From Proales similis (lineage: Eukaryota > Rotifera > Eurotatoria > Ploima > Proalidae), in NCBI GenBank assembly GCA_019059635.1, contig JAGVRJ010000008.1, positions 1,364,001-1,428,000 on the forward strand: a stretch of 64,000 nucleotides of DNA, in the 5' to 3' direction. Positions 1-12,176 of this stretch are shown here, piece by piece. Made by a program: the position numbers and the translations under genes. Position 1 is the stretch's first letter. Every line of letters begins with the position of its first letter. Under the pieces are notes generated by a model. It did not search any database and had not been told where the DNA came from. It saw only the letters and a list, made by a program, of their open reading frames with translations.

Positions 1-1112
1 GCCTTGCTCGTCATGGAGCGAAATAAGCAGAAATCCTGATCTGTGAACGTCTCTCGCTTTTTGAAGCAAATCCAATAGATAGGATCGCGAGTCCTTTCCA
101 AATAGCCTTTCAGCGGCCGTGAATTTACCAGTTTGTCGATCGCAACGATTCCGTCCAGATAAATGGTGAGAGCACTTGTGCTGTTGCGCGTTCCCACTCC
201 ATCCAGCCAATTCAAGTTTGAGTGAAGAAATTTGCGCAAGCCAGCCGTGTAAAGGCCAATCTGCGATACATTCATAGCAGCGAGCGACGCAGGTGCAAAC
301 GAGCTCAATTGACCGGAAAGATCCAGAGAGGACGTTCGCCTGAAAATCGACTTGGCAAAGAGCTTCTCGTCTAGTCTCATGTTGTAGCCTTCAATAAGAA
401 GGAGATCAACTCGACTGTTGAGCTGGTCAGCTGAGCGGATCTGCTTCCATGTGACTCTGTTTTGCTTCACCAGCGAGTCGATCACATCCAAAAAGGCAAG
501 AGAGTAAATGTTGGCGTTTGAGAATAGAAGATCGCACATGTCTAGAGCATATCGGTTGCCATTTTGAAAAGTCAGTGAGAGACGAGCAGATGTCGAGTTG
601 AAAATGTTGGTCGAATAGTTCAGCGAGCAATTGATTTCATTCGAATACGGGTCAGAGAGAAAGATATGTGACAGTTTGACGAAATAGTTCATGGGCATTT
701 GATCCAGCGCAAATACCTGAGAGTCGAATCTGACGCCTCTGACCTGCGAGATTCGCATCTCTATGCTACTGAATTGGATGAACTTTTGTCTTCCGTGGCA
801 CTGGTTGACCTCAAGTTGTCTCAGACTGCTTTGATTCAAGTTAAAAGTGAGAGGCGAGCTCAAATCAGACTCGATTGATAATCTCATGAATGTGCCCGAG
901 CTAGGATAACAGCAGAATATGGGCACAGTCGACGCGACATGGAATTCAGTTGGCAGCTGCTTGTCCAAATTAGAGCAGGTCAACTCCAGATAGCATTGAC
1001 TCCGGGCAAACCAGATCGCCGGACAGGAGGCATTGTACTCGATTGGCAACTGTTGCGCTGATATGACAGCAAGCCAAGACAATGCCAACACAATCAACGA
1101 CGATTTTTTCAT
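1..1112 (-). CDS. Secreted LRR-like protein, C-terminus beyond window
   Basis: A single open frame of about 370 codons runs on the minus strand from an ATG at 1112 off the left edge, so the protein is partial. It opens with a clear signal peptide (MKKSSLIVLALSWLAVISA) and then a cysteine- and Asn-rich extracellular region with several N-X-S/T sites. The second half has short leucine-spaced segments like degenerate leucine-rich repeats (around LDLSGQLSSF), and near the window edge a DQDFCLF motif. That combination recalls the secreted LRR proteins of arthropods often annotated as luciferin-monooxygenase non-catalytic-subunit-like, which end in a Cys-rich cap after a D-x-DFC motif. The family name is inference; signal peptide and secretion are clear. 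No intron is needed in the visible part. Confidence 0.6.
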   Translation of the reverse strand, partial: MKKSSLIVLALSWLAVISAQQLPIEYNASCPAIWFARSQCYLELTCSNLDKQLPTEFHVASTVPIFCCYPSSGTFMRLSIESDLSSPLTFNLNQSSLRQLEVNQCHGRQKFIQFSSIEMRISQVRGVRFDSQVFALDQMPMNYFVKLSHIFLSDPYSNEINCSLNYSTNIFNSTSARLSLTFQNGNRYALDMCDLLFSNANIYSLAFLDVIDSLVKQNRVTWKQIRSADQLNSRVDLLLIEGYNMRLDEKLFAKSIFRRTSSLDLSGQLSSFAPASLAAMNVSQIGLYTAGLRKFLHSNLNWLDGVGTRNSTSALTIYLDGIVAIDKLVNSRPLKGYLERTRDPIYWICFKKRETFTDQDFCLFRSMTSK

Positions 1113-1929
1113 TTTATTCAAAACGGATTCTTAGACTGACGATTTTTCTTTTTTTTTCAAGCCATTTAAATCCAGCCAGTCGAATTGGACGCGGCAACCA
1201 GAGCTCAATAACCGAAATTAATCCCTCACTTGAATAATAGTCCTCGGTTGGTTTTAATCGCGTCGATATTGATTTGTTCGAGCAGGAATGGGCCTATCTC
1301 TGGAGAGTTTTCCTACGTCTTTTGCTCGTCGACTACAATTGCTGGATTCGTTTAAGGTCACAAGACCGTTATCTAAGAGCCACACCCGATGCCTCCATCA
1401 TTTGCTTTGGAACAGGACTTTTGATTAAAAAATGGCTAAAGGTAGGAAGATGGCAATTTGAGTAATTTCCCAGGTCAATACAAATTGGATTAATATTCAG
1501 TGCGTTAGATAAATGCATGGTTTCTAACATAAGTGTCAGAAAACACACATCAACAGAAATGACAAGAAAGGCTTTATTTGACAAAGAGTTGCTTCAGAGC
1601 TGAAAAGACATTAAATTCGTCTCTAATAGATATGTTTGTTTTTGGCTATGAATTAATGCAGCCGACGAAAATACTGAAAATTACTAACTGATTAAAACGT
1701 TAATCACTGACTATTTATTAACATTACTCTTAACTAACATTTAAGATCATACTCACTATACGAATTTAACTATTGTACTCAAAATTTGAGACAAACTTTA
1801 TCAAAAGCACAACTAGAATAATAGCTATTAAACTTTCTGTCGCTTTTTACTTTTATCAGCCTTCGGTGACCGCCAACGTTATTTCTGGCTCGATGACTGA
1901 TATGTCTTCCTCAGACCAACACTCATGTT
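1113..1929. other. AT-rich intergenic stretch, no gene seen
   Basis: Upstream of the secreted LRR-like gene. The sequence is AT-rich with only short open frames lacking codon bias or recognisable motifs. It presumably holds that gene's promoter and, further right, the 3' flank of the AT-rich minus-strand unit. Confidence 0.5.
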
Positions 1930-2181
1930 TTATTTTTCTATTAGATATCTCAGGAATTTTTCCTGAGACCAAGACCTACTTAATTTCTCCTGCTTCATTA
2001 TTACGTACAGGATACACGCAAACAGACTCGGATTCTGAGGGTCATTAAGGGCCAACTTGGCACGCAGTTGGTGTTCCAATTCGTATGAATCCGTACGAGA
2101 TGATCGAGTTAAACTCATACTATAGAACCAAGTTGTATTCAAGTTTGACAAAATTCCCCATTTCTTATCTCCTTTAGCCAT
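1930..2181 (-). CDS. Small hypothetical ORF, possibly a terminal exon
   Basis: An 83-codon frame on the minus strand lies about 118 nt downstream of the end of the unrecognised multi-exon gene at 2299-4067 and shares its AT-rich composition. The predicted peptide is mixed-charge and ends in LRYLIEK. It could be a separate small gene, an alternative last exon of the upstream gene, or chance. I recognise no domain. Confidence 0.2.
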   Translation of the reverse strand: MAKGDKKWGILSNLNTTWFYSMSLTRSSRTDSYELEHQLRAKLALNDPQNPSLFACILYVIMKQEKLSRSWSQEKFLRYLIEK

Positions 2182-2298
2182 GTAAATTCAATTTGCTTTC
2201 GTCCTATTTGATTCTTTTCATCCGATTTTGAATCATTTGTAAGTTTTGGTAGCTTGATTTCAATTGCTAAGTGATGTTCAACGTCTCGTGAAATACAG

Positions 2299-4067
2299 TT
2301 AAAGTCTGGTTTTTTTGCTAAGACCTTTTCCTTGGTGTCGACCGATTCGATACTGACCGTCCTGACAACAAGACAGGAGCAATTGATTCATACGCGTTAC
2401 TACGTGCACTTGAAATAAAGCTTGAACATCGGCCTCATCTTCAATGTTCGTTTCGAATTCAAAATTTGAAGCAGCTAGCAAGCAACTACTGCTGAGTTTA
2501 AAATCATTTTCTCTCAGAAAATGTCTAACTCTTTTGAAAAACTTCTCATCCCTCTTCGAATATTTCGGTTGGTCTTTTAGCTGACAAGCATCAGAACCTT
2601 CTTGCAGTTTATGCACTGACATGTTGATTTCAGTTATCGGACAGAGGACCACTCTACAGAGTAGCATATTGAAAAACTTGATAAAGCACCACCATAAGCA
2701 GCCATAAGACATTATAATGTTTGCATTTAATCAACTCACTATGACTTTTTTATGCCATTCTTCAACCATTTCGGTTATTTTGGACCCACTTCCGCATTTG
2801 AGTTTATTCGAATCGATCCATGTTAGGAGAATTGGAGAACTTAACCGGTCTCGTTTCCATCGAAAAGTCTTAAAGAGTGTCGTTTTGATTTGTTAAAACA
2901 GATAGATTAAAAATGCAATTCTTACTTGTGGGTTAAGTTGCCCCAATCTGCCCACTTTATCAACTCCTTTTGCTCCACTTATTCTTGAAATGATCATAGA
3001 GTCATACAAGAACACTCTTTCCAAATCGGCAGTTTTCTCTTCAACGATCTGGAAAGCGGATGAAAATTAAAAGCTGAAAGTTAAGCAAAAAAAGAAGAAA
3101 AAGCAAAATACGGCAAATTTTATGGCTATGTGGAGCTTCCCGAAAGTTTTCTCCAACTGACTTTGAAGCACGTCTTCAAGATGATGCTTTGCGTAAAGCT
3201 CTCCATTGTGCATCCCGCCCAATGAAACTTGGTCGATCACAACAATTTTCTTTTTTAATTCACTTTTTACAAAGTGAACCAATTGAGACTGAGTGATCTC
3301 TTGCCAACTCAATTTTCTCTGCTCATAGAATCTCAGCAAATCGTCCAAATAGGAAAACTGTTTTGGTTTGAGCCAACTGGAAATTAATTAATTTAAAATT
3401 GAAGCGCATCCTCAATTCTTCCATTTCTTGTTTGAATTCATTGTATTTTTCTTCGAGCTGAGCAACTGGGTTGGAAACTGATTTCTTAAAATCAATAACG
3501 CTTTTTACTCTGGATAGTAGATCATCTTGATGCAACTTGTGGAAGAAACCAAAGAAGAATCGAACAAACAAAAGAGCAGCGATCTGAATTGATTCCAGGT
3601 CTTCTTCATAGAATTCAATATTTGTTTTGAAGGGGTTGCTTGTCGCACGCTGGCTATTTTCAACCTCTATTTCATCGTCCGATATAATTCGTACATCATC
3701 AGAGTCTACTTTAGATTCTGAAATGATCTCTTCCACATCAGAGCCAATCTCATCGTCCGATATCGGTTCGGGTTTAATCAATTCGGGCTGCAGCTTCAGT
3801 GCCAGCTCTCGTCCAAGGTAAGCGATGCTTTTGATTATTGAAACTCTTCAGTATAAGGCTTGTGAATAAAAACGATTTTATTTACCCGATTGCGTGATCG
3901 AAAACAGAGGAGCCTGGTTGAGGCGGAAGCCATTCGAAAAGTTGCACTTTTTTCAAGTTTTCAAAATCTGTCTTGTTTATTAGGTTCACTTGAATGAACG
4001 AGTCAAACGCTATCTGCCCATGAACTGGATCGTGGGGCATTTCACCAATTTGATGTCTTTTGCTCAC
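2299..4067 (-). CDS. Unrecognised multi-exon gene with acidic SUMO/SIM-like region
   Basis: At least five or six exons on the minus strand. Exon 1 is 4067-3886, followed by GTAAAT; exon 2 starts at 3827 and restores frame through GIAYLGREL. Later exons carry WLKPKQFSYLDDLLRFYEQ (near 3380-3290), IVEEKTADLERVFLYDSM (near 3050-2937), TFRWKRDRLSSP (near 2870) and a last exon from about 2661 to the TAA at 2299. The exon 2/3 junction near 3400-3460 has no obvious GT donor and is uncertain. The N-terminal third holds IKPEPISDDE, a consensus SUMO-acceptor site with an acidic tail, followed by DVRIISDDE, a SUMO-interacting-motif shape. These suggest a nuclear protein. I cannot assign a family. Composition is clearly more AT-rich than the neighbours. 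Confidence 0.5.
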
Positions 4068-4755
4068 TTTGATTCTATTACATGCCGCTGGTGTATGGAA
4101 GAGTAATCATGTGATGCGTAACCAGGGACGCCATTCAAACAGCCGATAAGTCGAACAGTCGATAAGCATACAACACATCCAAGTAGTGAGGCATGAATCG
4201 TTTAGGAAAAATTGTGCAGCCCTTTGAAGCCATGAAAAAACGAACCCATTTAACTTGCGAGTTAAGCGTCTTGCAAGGCTGCTAGAATTGGAGCAATTGT
4301 GAGGATCATAAGAGAGTCTATTGTGTGATTGTTTTCTGTAAAAAAGTCAAAGGAAGTAAGTATGAGTCAAAGGGTGGGTGGCGTCATGATTCTTCGAGCT
4401 AAACCAGAAGTAGATTTTTATTCTTTGAATGCTTTTGTTCAAACGTTAATTTAAATAAATAAATTTTTGATTGAAATTAAACCGAGAAAAGAGCCGAGAC
4501 GAAGCAACGAGAAAGAAGTTAAACACGAAAAAGACAGTGAGAGAGAGAGAAAGAGAATAAGAAAGCCGAAGTAAAGATATATATATATATGTTTTTGTAT
4601 ATTAAAATAGATAAACAAAGAACGTGTTGTTATTAAATACCAATGCAAAGAAGAATGTACAGTTTTCAAGACGAACCAAGAAAGTATTTATCAATGAGGA
4701 GTTGGCAGAAGATGAATCGACGACAATCGCTCTTTTGTAAAACATGCTTCGCTCT
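4068..4755. other. CBP 3' flank with microsatellite
   Basis: Holds the 3' untranslated region of CBP, including a minus-strand AATAAA (4422-4417), a purine-rich GA tract around 4535-4560 and a short AT dinucleotide run (4576-4590). No coding region is supported. Confidence 0.5.
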
Positions 4756-7700
4756 TCAAAGGTTGTCTGCGACCTGCGACAACTTGTCGGTGGCGTTCTG
4801 CGCGTTCTGCGGGGACTGATTCAACGCGTTGGCATTGGGCGCCTGCAGGAGCATTTGGTCCCGCGTCTGGTTTACCATTTGATGTGAGAGATAGTGGCCG
4901 TTGCCCGGCTGCATGTAAGCAGTCTGCTGCATCCTCATATTGCCTGTTTGTACGCTGTGGCCCATTCCTTGAGCTGTTTGAATGAACCGCTGCGGTGCCT
5001 GCTGCTGCTGCTGTTGGTACATGCTCGCCTGGTTTGGCTGGCCATGCATCAACTGCGCACCAGCAGGCACAGAGGCCATACGCTGCTGCTGCTGCTGGCT
5101 CATCATTTGCTGCTGCTGCTGCTGCTGCGGAGTCGGCATGTTGGCCGGCTTCGACACCATCACATTGGCCATTTGACGCGCATTCTGCTGCTGCTGCTGC
5201 ATCTGAGCGTGGTGCTGCGGAGACGGAGTGGCCCGCTGCACAGGCGGCGGACCGTTCACGTACCTCAGCTGGTTTTGCTGGCTCTGCTGACTTACCGGAG
5301 CGTAGCTGTTCGGATTCGCACTATTCGCGTACTGCATGTTCCAGTTATTCATCTGATTGACCGGCGGCTGGCCCATATTCGCTGCATTCGGCTGATATTG
5401 CTGCGGCTGCTGTTTGAGCACCGGCTGCTGAGACTGTTGTAGCTGCTGCTGCTGCTGTTGTTGTTGTTGCATTTGCATCTGCTGCTGTTGCTGCTGCTGC
5501 TGCTGTTGTTGCTGCTGTTGGGCTCTCTGCTGCCGATGCATTTGAATGTTTTGATACAGAGCCGGGTTGACTTTGGCAATCTCCTGCATCACTTGCATCT
5601 TCTCGGCGCTTGTCGGCGCCTGTTTCAAACGGTTGATGAGTTCTTGTGAAGAGTTTTGCGCCGTGTTCGGGTTGAAGTGTTGTTGTGGCTGCTGCTGCTG
5701 CTGCTGCGAAGGATACGAGGGTTGGCCAGCGTATGCCGCTTGTCGTCCGACCTGATGTCCTTGCCAGTCGTTAGCTTGGCCGGTCAAGTCGACGTAGGAA
5801 ATGTTGGGACTTGGGCCAGCAGACGGAGCACTGCTCATGTTAGGACCGACCATGTTTCTCTGCTGCTGATGCTGAGCTTGCGACTGTGCCGCTTGGTTGG
5901 GAGGCGGTTGTAGCTGCTGCTGCTGTTGCTGCTGCTGCTGCATAAGCATCGCTCGGTTCATGCCTTGTTTGTTCGGACTGTTCTGAATTTGGCCCTGATT
6001 GGTGAAGGCATATGCAGTCGCCTGGTGAGGCTGAACAGCGGCATAGTTCGGCTGCGGTGAGTTGACTTGTGACGGCGAGTTGACCGAGCGCTGCGGATAA
6101 TTGTGAGCGGCCATGTACGCGTGAGGCGCTTGATTGGGCGCGCCCTGCTGGTACTGCTGGTAAGCCTGGTGAGGAGACGGACTGGGAGCCAACTGTGCGG
6201 GAGCGGGCTGGCCGGCCATTTGCACTCCTTTACCGTTGTTGTTGTTGTTGTTGTTGAAGTTGAGCACGTTCGGCTTGGACACATTCGCTCTGAGCATTGG
6301 ATTTTGGTGCGAAGCCATTGCCTGAGGTGCGCCTGTTGTCTGATAAGCTTGCTCGGTCGCCTGGCTCTCGGGCTTTTCGTCCGGAGCGACCACACTCTGC
6401 CTGAATGTCATGTTCATCTTGAGCATGCGTCGTCTCTCGGCCTGGCTGTTGAGGGCCTTCTGTTGACGCAGTCTAATCTTGATTGTGTTGCAGAACGGCA
6501 CCTGGCACTTGTCATCCTTGCAGCTCTTGGCGTGGTAAATGCAGAGGGCGACCAGTTGTCGGCAAACGTCGCACTGGTTGCCCTTTGACTTTTGACACTG
6601 ACGCGAATGCTGCACGATTCGCTTGAACTGAGAGCATCGAACGTATTGACAGTTGGCGTTGCGGCAGTTGATCGCGTGCATGAACGTGTTCAGGTAGACT
6701 TCGATGGGCAGCTTGTTGCCGCGCTTGGGATCTTTCTTGCCGTCGGCGGAGGCGGCGTTCGCTCCGTTCGGATCGTTGGCGGCCACTGCCGACGCGGACG
6801 AGTTGGACGACGCGCCGTACAAATGCTCCATTTTGTGCTCGTGTCCGTCGCGGTCGTAGCACGCCTGGCAGAGATCAAAGTCTTCGCAGACCGTGCAGTG
6901 GAAACGCGACTCCATCTGAGTGCGGCACTTGTTGCAGGTGTAGACGAACTTCTCGTTGCCCTGATTGTGCAGCTCGTACAATAGCGCCATGGTCGAGTAC
7001 TTGGCTCGCCGCAGTGAGCTGAACTCGTAGTGCTTCTCGCGAGCAAAGTTCAAAAACTCGTCGCGGCCATTCATCAGATCGCAGGTGATGTTCGGGTCGC
7101 GGTCGACTATGCTGCCCATCTGCGCCACTTGCTTGGCGTCGAGAAGTCTGATCACAAAGAACACTTCCTTGTGCTTCTCCATCACGCTCAGCACTTTGCT
7201 CATCAGGTCGGTGTTGGTCGTGCCGAACTTTTTGGCGCCCTTGCGCTGCGACAGCTTGTTCTTTATGTTTTTCTTCTTTTGCTGGCCGCCGGACGCAGCC
7301 GCACTCGAGCCGTTGCTTGCTCCGACCGAGCCGAAGCCGGCGCCGTTCTTCTTGCCGGCTGCGGGCTCGTCGCCCATTCCGGTGTCGTAGAGATCGCTGT
7401 TGAAGCGCGAAAAGTCTTCGTTGGCGGCCGCAACAGCCGCGTCGGCCTCCTCCTTTCGTCGCTTCTCTTCTTCTTGCTCCGACTCTTTTATGCACTCTTC
7501 GAGCACGTTTGGCCAAAAGTCGCCCTCAAAGTACGGAATGTCCAAGGGCGTTTTCATTCCGTTCTCGATCGCGTCCTTGTGAATGTCCTTGTAGTCGATG
7601 ACGACCCGTTCGATGATTCCCTTGTCGAGCATCTTCTTGTACCAGTCCTGCAGCCTCTTTGGCTTGGGCACTTTCTGATCGGGCGGATGGCAGTGGAATA

Positions 7701-10700
7701 TGTAGTCGTCGCCTTCGCTGGGCGGACAGGCCCAAATATGCGCCCACTGGTAGCCGAGGCGTTTGACGTAGTCCAGATAGCCGATCAAGATCTCGTGGTA
7801 GACGGCCGTGCGCAGCTCTTTGGGCCTGAAAAAGAACACCGAGTCGAGATAGGAGATGTAGACGCGCCGGGTGTTGGGCGGCGAGCACGACGAGCCGTAC
7901 TCTTGCACATGCATGCCGAAGAAGACGACGTCGGTGCCGTCGATCTCTTCGAACGCGAATATCGCCTTGGTCCGGAACGGAAACGTGTCGTTTGTCTCCG
8001 AGTCGAAGCGCGACTTCATCGCCGGCTTCACTTCGCATATCTTGTCAACCGACGACAGAATTCGAATGGTCACGCGGCCGGCCTTGTCGCCATGCACCGA
8101 GCCCTTCAGGAACTGGTTGACTCGATTTTCTAAAAAGTCGCCAAGCTGAGTGCGCATGAGCTTGGCCGATACGTAGATGTTGTCTCTGCGCACGCTGAGC
8201 TTCTTCTCGCGGATGCACGTGTCGCAGACGAACTTGCAGAATATCTGCTCCATGTGAAGAGCGCAGATCTGATGCCAACTGCGGCCGCACTCGCCGCACT
8301 GCACCATCGGCTCCGGCTCCTCGTGGTCGTTCTTCATCTGCTTGAACTCGCTCTTGCTGACTTGGTGCACTGGCTGCGATGGATCGTCGCCAATCGGCAC
8401 CGTGTCGCTCTTTATCGCCTCGAAGCATTTCAAGCAGTATGTGTACTTTTCACAGTTTAGATTGGGCTTGGTCTGGTCCGGATTCGTGTAGAGGAAGTAG
8501 GCCGAGTCGCGCGCAATCGTGCAGCACATCTGATTGCCGTAGCAGAACAACACCTGAGGCATGAACGTGTACTGCTGTCCACAGCAGTAGCCCATTTCTT
8601 TCATGACCTCGTCGATGCCGGCGGCGAACACCTCGCTCAGCTTGGTGCAGCATTTGTAGACGCGCGACGTCTTTCGATTGTACAGCCACGCGTTGTTGAA
8701 CATTAGCCAGACGTCGTTGACAAACTCTTGCGGATTATTGTACTCGAACGTTTCGGTGAGCTTCTGTTTGATGGTGGACAGGTCCATGGGTCGCTTGACA
8801 ATGTTGAAATAGTCGGGCAGTCCGAGCTTATCCGGATCTACCGGCTCCAGGAACGGCATCGACTCGGGCTCTTTGTACAAGCGATCCAACACGGGCAGGA
8901 GCTTGTCTTTGAGCAGCTCGCTCTCGAACTTGGTCACAATCGCGTTGTTCTCGCCCTTGATCTTGACCGCCTGAGGCAAGTTCTTCTGCTCGTCGGGCGC
9001 GGCGGTCGGAGCCGAGGACGAGGCCGCCGACGAGCTGCTTGCTTTGCTGTTGCTGGCCACCGCCAGAGAGGAGGTGGCCTCCGTTTTTATTGACACGTTC
9101 GCATTCGACTGCGAACTTGACGATGCAGCTGCTGCGGCGGACGCACTCGCTTGCTCCTGCGGCGACTTGGGCTCTTTCTTGGTGGCGTCAGACGCCGGCT
9201 CCAAAGGCTCTGGCTTGACGTTTAGCTTGCTGTTGTGATGCGCGTCGAGCGAGAGGCGCGACGGCATGTCGCTGGGCGGCGCGAGCTGGTTGGGCGGGCC
9301 GTCGTTGCCAGCCGACAGGTCCGGATTGTACGGGTTCAGAGGGTTGAGCTGATTCTGAAAGTCGTTGGGCTCGAGGTTGGCGTGCGACGACGACGTCTGA
9401 CTGCCGCCCGAGCCCTGCGCCCGCGACGCTCTCTGCTTGTCCTCGAACTCGCGCTGAATGCGGTAGATGCGCTCGGCCAGCAAGTGGAAATACTTCTCCT
9501 GATCGTTGGCCTGCTCGTACATCTCGCGCTCGATTCGAGTTGCGTAGTTGACCAGGTTGGATAGTCTCGGATGCTGGTAGATACTCGGGTCGTTTGTGGG
9601 GAAAATGGTTTGAATAATTTTCTGCACCAGGTGGCTGCGCATGTCTCGATTGATTCCCGAGTGCCACTCGTGTCTGACTCGCGGCTCGAGCGGCTGCTGA
9701 TTAATTACAGGATTCGTACTATTGCTTGCCTTTGACTCGGACTGGTCGGTGCTTGGAGCTCTTTGCACTTGATTGGCGTTTTCAGCACGATTTTGTACAG
9801 TTGGAGTCGGAGTGGGCGCTGCGGCTGCACTACGCGCTAGATTTGCATTGTTGTTGTTGCTGCTGCTGCTGTTCTGCTGATTGGTCCTCAGCGGCTGACA
9901 GACTGGACACTCCGAAGTGCTGCAGCTCTTCCAGTGCGCGATTATCTGACGCGACGACGCACAGTGCGAGACGGTACAGTCGCGGCCGTTGCTACAATTC
10001 ACCATGTGAGTGAGCACATTTCGCATGGTCGAGCAATGCGGCACATTGCAGTTGGCTCGCTCGGCCCTCTGACTGCACTTGTGAGCGTGAAGGAGCAAAA
10101 TGAGCTGCTGTTGTATGAGTCTTCGTTTCTCCTGTTCGTTGACAGCCGGTGTCGTGCCTTGAGCAGCAGGAAGATCGTTCGTTGGACGAGTGGCGGCGGC
10201 GGCTGCAGGTAGATTGGGCATAGTTGCCGAGGCTGGCCTCGCCGATAAATTACTAACAGGACCATTAGAGGCCATTCGGCTCGGCGCATGATGCGCAGCT
10301 TGGTGCGACGGAGGCTGCTGCGATGGAGCTTGCAGCTGATTATTGCCCGTCGCCACAGCTGATTGAATTGCGATGCCTTGTGCTGACTGAATTTGACTGC
10401 CTAGGGTTTTGGATGGGCCTAAATGCGATTGCGGCTGGTAATTTTCGTGCCCTGCGTGGTTCGGATTTGAGCTCGGACGCGTCTGCTGAGCTGTTGTAAT
10501 GTTGGCCGTCACTTGGGACCCGTTCATGGCCACGTGATAGCGATTGCTGTAGTTGGCCTGTTGGGCGCCGTTCGGCTGCAGCATGATGTTTATGTTGTTG
10601 ATGTTCACATTGCCCACAGTGTGGAATGTGGTGTTGGCGCCGTGCGAGCCGGCCGAGAGATTGGGCGCACTGGCGGTCGACTTCATCATGCTTGATTGTG

Positions 10701-11197
10701 CACCAGACGGCTGGTTGACTGCCGCTTGGCTGAAGCTTGAGTTAGATTGAGGCCATCTTTTAGCCGATTGGTGTCCCATTTGATTCATTTGCGCCTGTTG
10801 GTTTGCGCTTGACGATTGGTATGACTGGGGCTGATGTTGTTGCTGTTGTGGTGGTGGCTGCTGTTGATGATGGTGGAGCTGCTGCTGCTGTTGTTGTTGA
10901 AGAGAAATCACGGACGATGATGAAGAGCCGACTGTCGCTGCTGATTGTTGCGTCGATTCAGCACCAACATTGAACGCAAGAAGGTCATCAGGAAGTTCGT
11001 CTTCAATGTCTTGGAAGCAATCGGTCAAATGAGCTTGAGCGATCGTCGCTCAACTGCGATTCCAACTTACCAAGTGACTCTGAGAAGGGGCCGCCCATGC
11101 CATTGCTCACGTTGCCATTCATGAAGCTGCCGTTGGACGCCATTTTCGCTCGTTTGTTCGGCGGCCCGGCGTCCATAGTCTCGCTAGCATTGTTCAT
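4756..11197 (-). CDS. CREBBP: CBP/p300 histone acetyltransferase and transcriptional coactivator
   Basis: About 2126 residues from two exons, 11197-11071 and 11009-4756. The 61-nt intron joins ESL to DIEDELPDDLL, matching the N-terminus of animal CBP (GPPNPKRAK then a D-x-E-x-DLPDEL motif). Domains in order, approximate residues: TAZ1 339-416; KIX 483-566; bromodomain 743-849; RING/PHD region 849-980; KAT11 acetyltransferase 996-1226, including YISYLDSVFFFRP and YLDYVKRLGYQWAHIWACPP; ZZ zinc finger 1399-1439; TAZ2 1476-1566; NCBD 1826-1873 (SSQELINRLKQAP onward) followed by glutamine-rich tails. It acetylates histones and transcription factors and bridges activators to the basal machinery. 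Domain content is complete and length is near the family norm (about 2400 in vertebrates). Unusual points are that nearly everything sits in one 6.25 kb exon and that the C-terminus has long CAG/CAA polyglutamine runs. Confidence 0.97.
4985..5960 (-). repeat. CAG/CAA polyglutamine tracts in CBP
   Basis: Many runs of CTG/TTG on the plus strand (glutamine codons on the minus strand), densest at 5440-5520 and 5685-5705 and 5915-5942. CAG and CAA are mixed. The tracts sit around and after the NCBD and create long antisense open frames of Leu, Ala or Cys that are artefacts. Confidence 0.85.
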
Positions 11198-12176
11198 CCT
11201 TTTCGCTCTATCTGGTTTGCTTGGTGTTGCCCGCGATTAACTCTCTATGTGCCTTCTACGTTGTCTTTGTTCAGCAGTTGCTGTTACACTTTATTCATCT
11301 AGTCGCCGCGTTCTCTCACTGCTTCTCAATCCTAGGGCGCTTGAATCTGAATTTTCAGAGATTATTATGACATTAGTCACCAATGCGAATAATATGAGTG
11401 GTCAGTCAGCATGTAGGGCGGCGATCATTACGAGAGGACATGTGCAATGGTCAGCCCCAGTTGGACTGACCGCTAATGGACAGATGCCAGGCACTGACGC
11501 TGGCTAGAGCTAGCCGACTCGAGCTCCTTAACTGACTGACATCTAAACCGCATCGGCGGCCGGCCGAAGGCCAACTGCAATCAAAAAACTAAGTAGGCAG
11601 GGTGGGCACGCACGTCTCGGCATTCGCCTTCATATGCAACTTTAATGGCAGGCAACCATTCGAATGGCTTGGCGTTTCAGTGCGTACATGCCCTGCGCGA
11701 TGCACATTGCAAACATAAATTTGCATAAGGAAATAATAATAAACAAATCGCTGCATAATTATCAATAGAACTCGAATCGAATTTGACTGCATGTCCACAA
11801 GCGTGAGAATTTTCGTAACCAATTGCGCCAGGCAGCAATCGCTAGCCAGCCAGTGACGCTGTTGCTCAGCCGTCCCAGTCCGCCGTCCCAGCTTCTGTCC
11901 AACCGCCGACACACAATTCGTTCGACATTTACACTCGACGAGCTCAACTCTTGTCCCCTCTCTACTCGACCTGTCAAGTACATGGCCAAATTAGCCCAAG
12001 TCTTTATTAACGCCGTTGCATCAAATTCTCAAATATTCTCGCTAATATTCCCATCGATATTCCCAGCCGAATAGTGCCAGACCGAGCAGAAAATAGAAAC
12101 TCAAGAGTAAACTTGAAGCAAGAACCAGGAAAAGACAGCAACGTTGTTCATAGGCATTGTCTCGCTTGACTCTGCC
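11198..12176. other. CBP upstream region, no gene seen
   Basis: About 1 kb between the CBP start and the small peptide candidate. Short frames in all directions lack domain or codon support. It should contain the CBP promoter and 5' untranslated region; I do not see a convincing TATA box. Confidence 0.45.

Noticed and set aside
4894-5649. Plus-strand frames rich in Leu, Cys or Ala runs over the CBP C-terminus
   Set aside because: Produced by antisense reading of CAG/CAA polyglutamine tracts.
7030-8133. A 367-codon plus-strand frame opposite the CBP acetyltransferase region
   Set aside because: It is the antisense of a conserved catalytic domain, has no domain of its own, and is open because of high-GC codon bias in CBP.
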